This document shows, one piece after another, positions 15,489 through 23,643 of a stretch of 46,173 bases of DNA (positions are counted from its first letter, which is position 1; every line of letters begins with the position of its first letter). The DNA comes from Micromonospora sp. CPCC 205371 (lineage in GTDB: Bacteria > Actinomycetota > Actinomycetes > Mycobacteriales > Micromonosporaceae). The position numbers and the translations under genes are program-made. The stretch covers positions 16,491 through 62,663 of the forward strand of contig NZ_JAIBNX010000002.1 of NCBI RefSeq assembly GCF_026130045.1, in the 5' to 3' direction. The notes below the pieces were generated by a model. The model saw nothing but the letters and a program-made list of their open reading frames with translations. It was not told the origin of the DNA and ran no database searches.

Positions 15489-15907
15489 AAGCGGTGCCGA
15501 TCGCGCGGGCCACGCTGGTGCTCGGCGGCGCCGCCGTCACCGGATACGGCGGCTGGCTGCTCTGGCCGCAGCTTCCGGCCGCCTGGACGTGGCTGGTGGC
15601 CGGGCCCATCCTCCACGACGCCGTCGTCGCCCCGGCCGTCGGTGTCGCCGGGCTCACCCTCGGCCGGCTCATACCCGACCCGGCCCGGCGCGCCTGGGTC
15701 GCAGCCGGCCTCACCATCTCGGCCGTACTGGTCCTGGTCGCGCTTCCGCTCCTGTGGCGGCCTCAACCGGCACCGATCAACCCCGGACTACACGACCGCG
15801 ACTACGTCCAGGGCCTCATCGTGGCGCTGTTCGCCATCTGGGCCGGTGTCGCCGTCGCTGCGGCAAGCCGCCCGCGTCACCGGAGGGGCGACCGCGACCC
15901 CGGTTAG
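15485..15907 (+). CDS. Small four-helix membrane protein, last gene of the GT2 operon
   Basis: This 140-residue protein has hydrophobic segments near 7-27, 33-60, 70-92 and 107-126. Charged residues cluster in loops (GRLIPDPARR, NPGLHDRDYVQG) and at the C-terminus. I do not recognise a named family. ATG 15485 overlaps the oxidoreductase stop, so it is made with that protein and may be a partner subunit or assembly factor. The stop codon directly abuts a long inverted repeat, which probably ends the transcript. Confidence 0.8.
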   Translation: MKAVPIARATLVLGGAAVTGYGGWLLWPQLPAAWTWLVAGPILHDAVVAPAVGVAGLTLGRLIPDPARRAWVAAGLTISAVLVLVALPLLWRPQPAPINPGLHDRDYVQGLIVALFAIWAGVAVAAASRPRHRRGDRDPG

Positions 15908-15977
15908 GGCCTGTATCAAAGTGGGGGCCGGAGCGAGGCGGCCCGCCGCAGCCCGGTCATCCACTTTGATACAGGCC
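15908..15977. terminator. 17-base perfect inverted repeat between convergent genes, probable bidirectional terminator
   Basis: GGCCTGTATCAAAGTGG (15908-15924) is exactly complementary to CCACTTTGATACAGGCC (15961-15977), with a 36-base GC-rich loop. It begins right after the small membrane-protein stop and ends on the stop codon of the convergent MarR gene. There is no T tract. The mixed-sequence stem is unlike a simple GC terminator and may be a dispersed repeat. Confidence 0.7.
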
Positions 15978-16504
15978 TAGGCGGTCACCGTGTCCGGTGG
16001 CGGCGTCGCCGATACCCGCCACCGCTGCCACCACTGCGACTCGGGCAGCTCGCCAGCGGCGGACACGAACGCCTCCAGCATCTCCGCCAGAGCGGCCGGA
16101 TCAGCCCCCGGCACCGCCCGCACCAACTGGCCAATCGCATGCCGGCGGCTGCGCATGACCTCACCCACCAGATCCCGCCCAACCACGGTGAGGCCGACCC
16201 ACGTCGCCCGCCGGTCCTCGACACGGCGGTATCGGCGTACGAGATCCTTGCGCACCAACCGGTCACACATCCGGGTCACAGTGGACGGCGCCACCTCCAG
16301 CTCGGTGGCCAGGTCGATAGTCCGTTGGGGTCCGCAGGAGGCGAGCACCACCAAGGCCCGATACTGCACCAGCGTCACATCCGAGTCGAGCTGGCCCAGC
16401 GAGCGCGCCGCCAAGGCAACCAACACCCGGCTGGTGCCCAGCAGTCCGTCCGTCACCATGGCGCTGTCCGTCGACCGTTCACGCGTACCCGCAGCTGGGA
16501 TCAC
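15977..16504 (-). CDS. MarR-family transcriptional regulator
   Basis: This 175-residue protein contains LVQYRALVVLASCGPQRTIDLATELEVAPSTVTRMCDRLVRKDLVRR (winged helix, about 45-90) and the wing VEDRRATWVGLTVVG. MarR proteins are dimeric and usually respond to phenolic or redox ligands. ATG 16504 is used; ATG 16459 (MVTDGLLG) is an alternative that removes 15 poorly conserved residues. It follows the DUF4142 gene by 6 bases on the same strand, so the two form an operon. Its stop codon overlaps the edge of the inverted repeat. Confidence 0.9.
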   Translation of the reverse strand: MIPAAGTRERSTDSAMVTDGLLGTSRVLVALAARSLGQLDSDVTLVQYRALVVLASCGPQRTIDLATELEVAPSTVTRMCDRLVRKDLVRRYRRVEDRRATWVGLTVVGRDLVGEVMRSRRHAIGQLVRAVPGADPAALAEMLEAFVSAAGELPESQWWQRWRVSATPPPDTVTA

Positions 16505-16510
16505 GAACGG

Positions 16511-17266
16511 CTACCGCGGACGGAACATCCGATAGGTGAACACCCCGCCGATCACCAACGCCACCAACAACACACCCCAGATCGCCGTTGGGCTAAAACC
16601 ACTCCCCGTCGCCGACCGCGCCAAAGCCGCCTCTTGCAGGGAGTCAGCCGGGGCCTGATCAGCCGGCAACCCAGCCGGCGGCAACGCCGCATACCGCACC
16701 AGGCCGGTACTCTCCAGCAACGTCATGTGATTGAGCACGAACCGGTTGGCCTCCTGTGCCAGGCCCCGGGCCACCTCGTTGCGGGTACCCGACCGGACCG
16801 CCCCGATTACCGGAAAAATCTTCCCGTGCGCCGCCCGCAACCGATCCACGAAAATCTGATCGAACTCCCGATCGGACGAGGCGTCACGCATCTCGTTGAG
16901 CCACCCCTGCTGGGTCTCGTTCGGCTCGACGGGCAGTTGATGGCCCACCTTGTTAGCCGCGTCGACGACGATCTGATCCAGTTCGGCGTGCTGGGCGGCG
17001 ATCTCCGCGCCGACCTCCCGCACCCGCTGGCTGCTGCCCCGCTCCGCCGCCATCTGCCCAGCGGGCATCTCCCACAATCCAGCGAGGCGAACGCCGTCGA
17101 ACAACGCCAAGTCCGCCGCGCTCAACTGCGCAGGCGCCGCCGGAGCCGCGACAGCGAAAGCCGGCAGCCCGAGCGCGCCAGCCACGAACCCGGCGAGGGC
17201 GCAAACCACCCACCGCCGACGCCCCGACCACACACGACGCCGTTGCCAGACCATGCCCGCGAACAC
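16511..17266 (-). CDS. Secreted or membrane-anchored DUF4142 protein
   Basis: This 251-residue protein has an N-terminal signal (basic start, hydrophobic stretch near 19-40 ending AVAAPAAPA). A helical DUF4142 domain follows (LFDGVRLAGLWEMPAGQMAAERGSS, VREVGAEIAAQHAELDQIV, FDQIFVDRLRAAHGKIFPVIG). After a Pro/Ala linker there is a C-terminal membrane helix (AIWGVLLVALVIGGVFTY) and a basic tail. The DUF4142 four-helix bundle resembles ferritin-like proteins; its function is unknown. GTG 17266 has GGAGGTGGAG just upstream. It is co-transcribed with the MarR regulator. Confidence 0.85.
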   Translation of the reverse strand: MFAGMVWQRRRVWSGRRRWVVCALAGFVAGALGLPAFAVAAPAAPAQLSAADLALFDGVRLAGLWEMPAGQMAAERGSSQRVREVGAEIAAQHAELDQIVVDAANKVGHQLPVEPNETQQGWLNEMRDASSDREFDQIFVDRLRAAHGKIFPVIGAVRSGTRNEVARGLAQEANRFVLNHMTLLESTGLVRYAALPPAGLPADQAPADSLQEAALARSATGSGFSPTAIWGVLLVALVIGGVFTYRMFRPR

Positions 17267-17447
17267 CAGACTCCACCTCCGAGATGGATCCCGTGACTAC
17301 TGCCAGTACGTGCATCCATGCATTGATTGCCTGGGTCGACACTAGATCACGCCACCACGTTCCGTAGTTCACCCGATCGGCCGACCGGAACGGTTCAAAC
17401 CCGGCACGAAATTCTTCGATCTGCCTTACAGGGCGCGGCGGACGAGC

Positions 17448-18140
17448 TCAGCAGCAGGAGCACCCGGGCTGGCAGCCGCAGGCGTCGTCTTCGCCGGCAG
17501 CGGTCTGCGGGACAGCGCAGCAGGTGTCGCCGCGCCAGGCGTCGCGGCCTTCCTTCACCGCGACCACGGCGATCACCAGGGCCGCGATCGGGTCCGCCCA
17601 GGCCCAGCCGAACAGGCTGTTCAGCGCCAGGCCGACGAGCAGCACGGCGGACAGGTAGGTGCACAGTAGCGTCTGTTTGGAGTCGGCCACCGCGGATCGG
17701 GAACCCAGTTCGCGGCCGGCGCGGCGTTGCGCGCCCGACAGCACCGGCATCACCAACAGGGAGAGCGCGGCCAGCGTCAACCCGACGGTGGAGTGCTCCG
17801 CGTCGGCGCCGCCGGCCAGTGCCCGCAGCGCCTCGATGGCGACGTAGGCGGCGAGGGCGAAGAACGAGAACGCGATGACACGGAGCGCGACCTTCTCCCG
17901 CGCCTCGGGGTCGCGGCCGGCGAACTGCCACGCCACCGCCGCGGCCGAGGCGACCTCGATGATCGAGTCCAGCCCGAAGCCGATCAACGCCGTGGATGAC
18001 GCGATCGTGCCGGCGGTGATCGCGACGATCGCCTCGATGACGTTGTAGGTGATGGTGGCGGCGACGAGCAGTCGTATCCGCCGCGTGAGCACCGCCCGGC
18101 GGCCCGGCACCGGTGCCAGGGGCAGCAGCGGCAGGCTCAT
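17448..18140 (-). CDS. Cation-diffusion-type heavy-metal transporter with Cys-rich C-terminus
   Basis: This 230-residue protein has five or six membrane helices. Acidic residues lie in GFGLDSIIEVASAAAVAW (likely cation site) and ADSKQTLLCTYLSAV, followed by WADPIAALVIA. The C-terminus carries DTCCAVPQ and then CGCQPGCSCC, a probable soft-metal-binding tail. It is predicted to export Cd, Pb, Zn or a similar ion. ATG 18140 is chosen over ATG 18149 because GAGGG stands 9 bases before it and its A is the last base of the regulator stop (TGATG). It is the second gene of a sensor-transporter operon. Confidence 0.85.
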   Translation of the reverse strand: MSLPLLPLAPVPGRRAVLTRRIRLLVAATITYNVIEAIVAITAGTIASSTALIGFGLDSIIEVASAAAVAWQFAGRDPEAREKVALRVIAFSFFALAAYVAIEALRALAGGADAEHSTVGLTLAALSLLVMPVLSGAQRRAGRELGSRSAVADSKQTLLCTYLSAVLLVGLALNSLFGWAWADPIAALVIAVVAVKEGRDAWRGDTCCAVPQTAAGEDDACGCQPGCSCC

Positions 18141-18466
18141 CAGCAGCATCCCTCGGCGGGGTCGGCGCAGGCGGTCGGGTCCACCGCGAGAACCACGCCG
18201 AGCAGATCCCCCAGCGCGTGGCCGAGCCGGGCGTCGGCGAGCTCGTAGCGGCTACGCCGGCCTTCCGGGGTGGCCACGACCAGGCCGCAGCCGCGCAGGC
18301 AGGCCAGGTGGTTGGACAGGTTTTGCCGGCTGGTGCCCAGCAGGTCGGCCAGCTCGGCCGGGTAGCCAGGCGCGTCGCGCAGCGCGAGCAGCAGGCGGGC
18401 CCGGACCGGGTCGGACAGGGCGTGCCCGAACCGAGCAAGCACCTGTCCGTGCGTCAGCGTCTCCAC
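18140..18466 (-). CDS. CmtR-like ArsR/SmtB metalloregulator
   Basis: This 108-residue winged-helix repressor has ALSDPVRARLLLAL and the recognition helix TSRQNLSNHLACLRGCGLV. Cys56 and Cys60 in that helix, plus Cys100, Cys107 and Cys108 at the C-terminus, match the layout of Mycobacterium CmtR, a Cd(II)/Pb(II) sensor whose ligands are two recognition-helix Cys and one C-terminal Cys. It should repress itself and the adjacent transporter until metal binds. An ATACA-N8-TGTAT element lies just upstream of the start codon. Confidence 0.9.
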   Translation of the reverse strand: METLTHGQVLARFGHALSDPVRARLLLALRDAPGYPAELADLLGTSRQNLSNHLACLRGCGLVVATPEGRRSRYELADARLGHALGDLLGVVLAVDPTACADPAEGCC

Positions 18467-18476
18467 GCACGAGACG

Positions 18477-18494
18477 ATACAGCATCGGATGTAT
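18477..18494. promoter_or_regulatory. Candidate operator of the CmtR-like regulator
   Basis: ATACA (18477-18481) and TGTAT (18490-18494) form an inverted repeat with an 8-base centre, 10 bases upstream of the regulator ATG, in an AT-richer patch. The placement fits autorepression. Binding is inferred. Confidence 0.45.
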
Positions 18495-18697
18495 TCAGCA
18501 AAAGGTGAACTATGTGGGGCGGGCGTACGTCGGTCCGGGCTGGCAGGCCGCGGATGACGTCCATTGGTCGTTCAGTCCCCTCCGGTCCGCGACGGTTGTT
18601 ACGAGGTGCTGACGTGGCGCCGCCCGCCTCATCGATGGATCTGGTGTGTCCGTACCCCGGGGCGTGAGTCGATTCCGAGGCACGGAAGGTGTGAGAC

Positions 18698-20473
18698 GTG
18701 AGAAGAGCGCTGAGTCTAGGAAGTACCCGAAACCGCGGGCAGGAGTTGCGCGTTCTCGGGGTGGTGGTCGTGTTGGCGGCGACGGCCGCGGTGACGGCGG
18801 GAGTGGTGACCAGTTCGCGCAACCGGCAGGCGTTCGCGGAAGCGGCGCCACTGTCGAGTTTCACGCCTATCGAACGCGTCGCACCGAACGTCAAAGCGCC
18901 ACCGGTGCGGCGCGGCGGTTCCACCGGCATCGCCACTGTCGACTGTGGAACGAACCGGAACCGGAAGTTCAGCCCCGACAACCCGGTGGCGCAGCCCGGC
19001 GTACGCAACGGCGCGCAGCACGTACACGACTTCGTCGGCAACCTGTCGATCAGCGCGGACTCCACGGATGAAAGCCTCGCCGCGTCGGACACGACATGCC
19101 GTAATGGTGACCGGTCCTCGTACTTCTGGCCCGTGGTCCGCATCGACCGGCAGGCGAACCGGCAGACCAACCCGATCGGCGCGAACGCCGACAGCCTCAA
19201 GGCCGCCGGCCCAGGCGAGGTCAAGTGTCCGACCGTACGGGACAAGCTGCCGGCGGTGCCGGCGCCAGCCGCCGCCGAGGTGAACCGGAACCTGGCCCTG
19301 CTGGACCAGCAGCTCACCGAGGCGAACCAGCGCCTGGTCACCAGCCGCGGCGAAGGTGGCCCCAACTTCGCCAACAACGCCATCCTCGGCCCGCTGCGTA
19401 GCAAGCGAGTGGCCACATTGGACCGCATCGCGATCGCCATCGGCCGCCAGGGCACCCGCCCGACCGGCCTGGTCTCGCTGGCCGAGTGCGACCTGAGCTA
19501 CGACGGCGCACACGCCAACCACGGCGGCGGCACCGTGGCCGGTGGCTCGTCCGGCAACGAGGTGACGCCGACCGTGAGCTGCCCCAGCGTGCGGGACAGG
19601 CTGCCGGCGGTGCCGGCGCGAGCCACTGCCGAGGTGAACCGGAACCTGGCCCTGCTGGACCAGCAGATCGCCGAAGCGAACCAGCGCCTGGTCACCAGCC
19701 GCGACCAAGGTGGCCCGAACTTCATCGACAACGCCATCCTCGGCCCGCTGCGTAGCAAGCGGGTAGCCACATTGGACCGCATCGCGATCGCCATCGGCCG
19801 CCAGGGCACCCGCCCGACCGGCCTGACCGAACTGGCCCCGTGCACCGTGAACAACTCCCCCAACCCCGAGCCGAGCCCCAGTGCGAGCACGGGCGGCGAG
19901 TTGCCCGGCGCGCAGGGCCCGAACCTGGAGATCGCCGGGAATGTGGGCACCATCGTGCGGCCGGCCAGCGTAAAGATCGAGTACCGGGGCAACCCGACCA
20001 GCAAGGTGGTCGCCATGCCCCGGTTCCTGCGCGCGTTGACCGGCGAGTCGAAGCCGACCAGTCGAGGGCCGGCCAACGCCCGCGCCTCGTGGACATGCGC
20101 CGGCTTCGCGGATCGGCTCACCGACCAGTACCCGATCTGCCCCGCCGGCAGCCAGGTGATGCGAGTGCACGACTTCCCCAGCTGCTGGGATGGTCAGAAC
20201 ATCGACAGCGCCAACCATCGCGCGCACATCCAGTTCCCGGATCGGGCCACCGGCGCTTGCCCGGCCGGCACGGTGGCGGTGCCCCAGCTGCGGATCAGCA
20301 TCGGCTACGACATCCCGGTACAGGTTCAGCAGCGCGGGCAGTACCAGCTGGACTCGTTCCCGGAGGAGAACCACAACCCGACTTCCGACCACAACGACTT
20401 CCTGAACGTGAACTCCACGCGACAGATGGCCAAGATCGTCAGCTGCGTCAACAGCGGCCGCCGGTGCCGGTGA
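18698..20473 (+). CDS. Secreted DUF1996 protein interrupted by a duplicated ~85-residue module
   Basis: This 591-residue protein has an N-terminal hydrophobic export helix (residues 17-37). DUF1996 halves flank an insert. The N-terminal half contains CGTNRN, QHVHDFVGN and SSYFWPVVRID (about 80-150). The C-terminal half contains RPASVKIEYRGNPTSK, KVVAMPRFLRALTG, SCWDGQNIDSANHRAH and AVPQLRISIGYD (about 425-575). Between them, residues about 175-258 and 293-376 are two near-identical modules (CPxVRDxLPAVPA, ANQRLVTSR, NNAILGPLRSKRVATLDRIAIAIG). DUF1996 proteins are extracellular and of unknown function. GTG 18698 has GGAAGG 9 bases upstream. Confidence 0.88.
   Translation: MRRALSLGSTRNRGQELRVLGVVVVLAATAAVTAGVVTSSRNRQAFAEAAPLSSFTPIERVAPNVKAPPVRRGGSTGIATVDCGTNRNRKFSPDNPVAQPGVRNGAQHVHDFVGNLSISADSTDESLAASDTTCRNGDRSSYFWPVVRIDRQANRQTNPIGANADSLKAAGPGEVKCPTVRDKLPAVPAPAAAEVNRNLALLDQQLTEANQRLVTSRGEGGPNFANNAILGPLRSKRVATLDRIAIAIGRQGTRPTGLVSLAECDLSYDGAHANHGGGTVAGGSSGNEVTPTVSCPSVRDRLPAVPARATAEVNRNLALLDQQIAEANQRLVTSRDQGGPNFIDNAILGPLRSKRVATLDRIAIAIGRQGTRPTGLTELAPCTVNNSPNPEPSPSASTGGELPGAQGPNLEIAGNVGTIVRPASVKIEYRGNPTSKVVAMPRFLRALTGESKPTSRGPANARASWTCAGFADRLTDQYPICPAGSQVMRVHDFPSCWDGQNIDSANHRAHIQFPDRATGACPAGTVAVPQLRISIGYDIPVQVQQRGQYQLDSFPEENHNPTSDHNDFLNVNSTRQMAKIVSCVNSGRRCR
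19220..19825 (+). repeat. In-gene direct duplication, period 354 bases
   Basis: Segments 19220-19471 and 19574-19825 are nearly identical in DNA and protein. They are separated by a unique Gly-rich linker (GGGTVAGGSSGNEV). The first copy has GEGGPNFANN and the second DQGGPNFIDN, so the copies have begun to diverge. The period is an exact multiple of three. Confidence 0.9.
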
Positions 20474-20531
20474 CCCGGCCCGCTATGGGAAGGGGTCGAC
20501 CGGCGACCTGAACCTCGCGGTCGCTCGGTGC

Positions 20532-20581
20532 CGCGCCGCGGCCGCCGGGGCGAGAGCCATGCCTCCGGAGGCCGCGGCGCG
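20532..20581. terminator. GC-rich hairpin between convergent DUF1996 and carboxypeptidase genes
   Basis: CGCGCCGCGGCC (20532-20543) pairs perfectly with GGCCGCGGCGCG (20570-20581) around a 26-base loop. It is placed in the 146-base gap between two converging stops. There is no T tract, which is common for actinobacterial terminators. Confidence 0.55.
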
Positions 20582-20619
20582 CACGGCCCGGAACGTTCCT
20601 CGGTCGGGCCAGCGCCCGG

Positions 20620-23040
20620 TCAGGTATCGGAGATGACCGCGAACGCGCGGTTCCAGTTCTTGGCGTCGGTGTCGGGCCGGTAGTTGTTCTCGATGTTGCC
20701 GGCGGCGTCCACCGAGAACCAGAAGACCCTCGTGCCGTACGGCACGGTGAGCGTCTCGCCCGCCTCCCGGATGCCCGCCGAGGCGTACAGGGTCGACGCG
20801 AACGTCGGCTTGCTGCCATCCAGGGTGTAGAACACGGCGGCCGGCTCGCTCACGTCGAACCTCACCTCGACCATGCCCTCGGTCGGGCTCGGCGCGACGA
20901 CCAGTGAGCTGGTGGGGCGCATCTTGTCCTTGTCGTACGTGCGGGCGACCCGCATGAGCTCCACCAGTCCGTTGGCGTACTCCAGGGTCTGCTGATGTGC
21001 CTCGTCCCAGACCGGCTGGAAGGAGGTGCCGACTTCGAAGTTCCAGGCGTAGATGCCGTACTTGTACCAGAGCATGTCACCGGAGTTTCCAGCCGCCGAG
21101 TAGAGCACGTCGGAGATCGGGCCGGTCCTCGCCGGGGTCACCGCCATGTTCCGGTGCCGCTTGATCTCGGCCAGAATCCGCGAGGACGCGCCCCAGAAGA
21201 ACGACTCCTCGGCCAGCGTCGGGCGTGGGGCCGAGATGCGGCCGGGCAGGGCGTAGGAGCCGGGCGACCACATGAAGTAGTTGCCGGACGAGTGCAGGTT
21301 CATCGAAAACTTGATGTTGGGCCGGCTCGCCAGCCAGTCCAGGTTCTTGTTCTCCGGCTCGGACAGCTCGCTCGGGCCCGCGAAGGTATCGCTGGTGCAG
21401 CTCGTCGAGGCCCCCGAGTACCCGTCGAAGAGGCTGTACTCGGTGTAGTTGCGGTTGTTGTCGACGCCCCACGAGTTGCGCGCCAGCGCGTCGGTCGCGC
21501 CGCCGGCGGCGCAGTGGTTGGTCATGCTTCGCCGCTGGGAATTGAAGTCGTAGAACGAGTAATGCCCACCGTCGGGGTTGATCGACGGGGCGATCCAGAT
21601 GTCGAGCGTGCGCAGCAGTTCCTGGGTCTTCGGGTCGTGTTTCTGGTTGCGCAGCAGCCGCTCGGCGGTCTCGATGGTCACCAGCGGGGGCACCCACTCC
21701 CGGGCGTGTTCCTGCGCGTAGGCGAGCACGCCGGTCCGGGAGCCGTCGCGGAACTTGCCGATCCGCAGGGCGTACACCGGATGGGGGTCGCGGGAGACGC
21801 TGGCCGGCGCCTTCAAGTTGTCGGTCAGCGGGGTCGCCGCGACCGGCGTGACCACGCCGTCGCCGGTGCTTCCCCGATACGTGTATGCCTTGACGAGGCT
21901 GCCCGCCGCCCCGTTGATGACCGCGGCGACCTGGGCCGCGGTGCTGGTGACGGCGCCAGCGGCGTCGGTCGCCAGGCTCACCCGGATGGCGTTGCCGGTC
22001 ACCGTGGCGGTGAGGGGCTGGTCGGTGGCGCCCGGGTCGGCCAGCTCTACGGTGATGTCGTTGCCGCCCTCGTGGCCCCAGGCCAGCGAGTCGACAGCCA
22101 CCCGGTTGGCGGCGGCGGAGCCGAGCACGACCTGCGCCTTACGCCGGTAGCCGTTCGTCTTGTATGGCAGCTCGACGACCTCGGCCAGCTGTGGGTACTC
22201 CGCGGCCAGCCGCTTGATCCGGTCGTACAGCTCGGTTGGCGTGAGGTAGCTGGTGACGAAGTCCTTCTGGTAGCCCGGACCCTCCGGGGACTCGTCGGGA
22301 ATCGGCAGCCACTGCTTGACCTGAGCGACCGCGACGTCACCGGTGGGGCTGGTGATCTGGATCTTGTCGGGCCGTGCGGTGACGGTGGCGGCGCCACGGT
22401 GGTACAGGTACACGCCGGCGTCGACGAACCGGGAGATGGTCTGCGTGCCGCCGGAGCCCATCTCGGTGCCAGGGCCGCTGTCTCGGGTCACCGTCAGCGT
22501 GCTGGTCGAGGTGGAGCCCTGAGCCCATTTCGCCTCGACGGAGACGACCTGGCTGTCTCCGGACGTGTAGTAGTCGGCTCGAATGATCTTGACGTCGGAG
22601 ACGGTCGCGCTCCGGGCCAGGCTGGCGGCGAACGCCTGGTTCTCGGCCTTGTGCTCGCTGATGATCGCGTCGCGCTCGGCGATCCGAGCCTCGCTGTCGT
22701 CGGGGCCGAAGAGGGTCTGGCCGACCCGGTAGCCGAGGGCCTTGAGGCTCTCCACCTCACTCGGGGTGACCACGGCGTGGACCACGATGCCGGCTTCCGT
22801 GTGGGAGACGTGGTGGTCGAGGTCGACGCCGGTCGCGACGAGCCTGTCGAGCTCGCCGCGGTCGGCGACCGTCACCTCCACGACGCTGGCCCCCTCGCCG
22901 GAGAAGCGTTCGAGGGTGGCGGGAACCTGGTCGGGGGCGGCGGTCACGGTGGTGGGCGGAGCGGCGAGGAGCAGGACGGCGGTCGCGGCGGTGGCCACGA
23001 CGAGACCTCTCCGCCGTCCCGGTGGGGAGGAGGAAAACAT
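20620..23040 (-). CDS. Secreted zinc carboxypeptidase, peptidase family M14
   Basis: This 806-residue protein has a signal peptide (RRRGLVVATAATAVLLLAAPP, ending near residue 35), a long propeptide-like region and a carboxypeptidase A-type domain. Metal ligands are in QEHAREWVPP (His near 444, Glu near 447) and NLHSSGNYF (His near 582). NPDGGHYSF and DNNRNYTEYS carry substrate-binding residues, and WNFEVGTSF near 668 carries the catalytic Glu. A C-terminal domain (VFYTLDGSKPTFAST, FWFSVDAAGNIE) resembles the chitobiase-like beta-sandwich seen in other secreted hydrolases. It cleaves C-terminal residues from extracellular peptides. ATG 23040 has AAAGGAA at good spacing. Confidence 0.93.
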   Translation of the reverse strand: MFSSSPPGRRRGLVVATAATAVLLLAAPPTTVTAAPDQVPATLERFSGEGASVVEVTVADRGELDRLVATGVDLDHHVSHTEAGIVVHAVVTPSEVESLKALGYRVGQTLFGPDDSEARIAERDAIISEHKAENQAFAASLARSATVSDVKIIRADYYTSGDSQVVSVEAKWAQGSTSTSTLTVTRDSGPGTEMGSGGTQTISRFVDAGVYLYHRGAATVTARPDKIQITSPTGDVAVAQVKQWLPIPDESPEGPGYQKDFVTSYLTPTELYDRIKRLAAEYPQLAEVVELPYKTNGYRRKAQVVLGSAAANRVAVDSLAWGHEGGNDITVELADPGATDQPLTATVTGNAIRVSLATDAAGAVTSTAAQVAAVINGAAGSLVKAYTYRGSTGDGVVTPVAATPLTDNLKAPASVSRDPHPVYALRIGKFRDGSRTGVLAYAQEHAREWVPPLVTIETAERLLRNQKHDPKTQELLRTLDIWIAPSINPDGGHYSFYDFNSQRRSMTNHCAAGGATDALARNSWGVDNNRNYTEYSLFDGYSGASTSCTSDTFAGPSELSEPENKNLDWLASRPNIKFSMNLHSSGNYFMWSPGSYALPGRISAPRPTLAEESFFWGASSRILAEIKRHRNMAVTPARTGPISDVLYSAAGNSGDMLWYKYGIYAWNFEVGTSFQPVWDEAHQQTLEYANGLVELMRVARTYDKDKMRPTSSLVVAPSPTEGMVEVRFDVSEPAAVFYTLDGSKPTFASTLYASAGIREAGETLTVPYGTRVFWFSVDAAGNIENNYRPDTDAKNWNRAFAVISDT

Positions 23041-23232
23041 CTCGGTTCCTTTCGTCTGCGGCGCGATGAAGCCCGAGGCGGGTGCCGCCATCCATAGTGG
23101 ACGGATGGTCCGGTGAGGACGGTAGTCGGGATTCGACCATCGTGGATGGCGCCGACTTAATCTGTCAATCGCCGGCCAATGCCGCTTTGTCGAGCGCAGA
23201 ATGCGAGAAGGAGACCTCCAAGGACCGACCCC

Positions 23233-23643
23233 ATGACCATCGACGAGATCCTCGCCGCCGCCCGCAGCCGGTTGCGTCGCCTGCGTCCGGCAGAGGGCGG
23301 CGCCGCCGCCCCCGGCGGCGCGCGGAGGGTCGGGATCCGGCCCCAGGTTCAACGCCAGGGCGGTGGCGGGATCCCCGGCGCGATCGTGATCGAGCGCAAC
23401 CACCTGGAGTGGCGTCTTGACCCCACCAGCACGGCCCGGATTCCGGAAGCCACCGGGTACGAGATCACCTGGATCGTCATCTGCGACGAGGGCTACTCGT
23501 CGTCACTGGCGGCAGCCTCCCTCCAAGCGCTGGGCCTGACCGGCGCGACCGATGTCGTCGGCGGGTTCCGCGCCTGGAGACGCGCGGGTCTACCCGTCAC
23601 CCGCCCGGCCACACCGACCCAGCCACGGTTGACCAGCCGGTGA
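23233..23643 (+). CDS. Rhodanese-like domain protein
   Basis: This 136-residue protein begins MTIDEILAAARSRLRRLRP and contains the rhodanese pattern IPGAIVIERNHLEWRLD, WIVICDEGYSSSLAAASL (active-site Cys in the CDEGYSS loop) and VVGGFRAWRRAGLPV. It would carry a sulfane sulfur as Cys persulfide. The usual Asp of the VDIRP strand is replaced by Gly (VGIRPQVQR), which may reduce activity. ATG 23233 is the family start. Its last 47 bases overlap the convergent sigma-factor gene, and it is divergent from the carboxypeptidase. Confidence 0.85.
   Translation: MTIDEILAAARSRLRRLRPAEGGAAAPGGARRVGIRPQVQRQGGGGIPGAIVIERNHLEWRLDPTSTARIPEATGYEITWIVICDEGYSSSLAAASLQALGLTGATDVVGGFRAWRRAGLPVTRPATPTQPRLTSR

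Noticed and set aside
18716-20392. Minus-strand frame opposite the DUF1996 gene
   Set aside because: Low-complexity antisense; repeats in it merely mirror the coding duplication.
20995-23097. 700-codon plus-strand open frame opposite the carboxypeptidase
   Set aside because: It has no recognisable domain and is the antisense of a protein with complete M14 catalytic residues.
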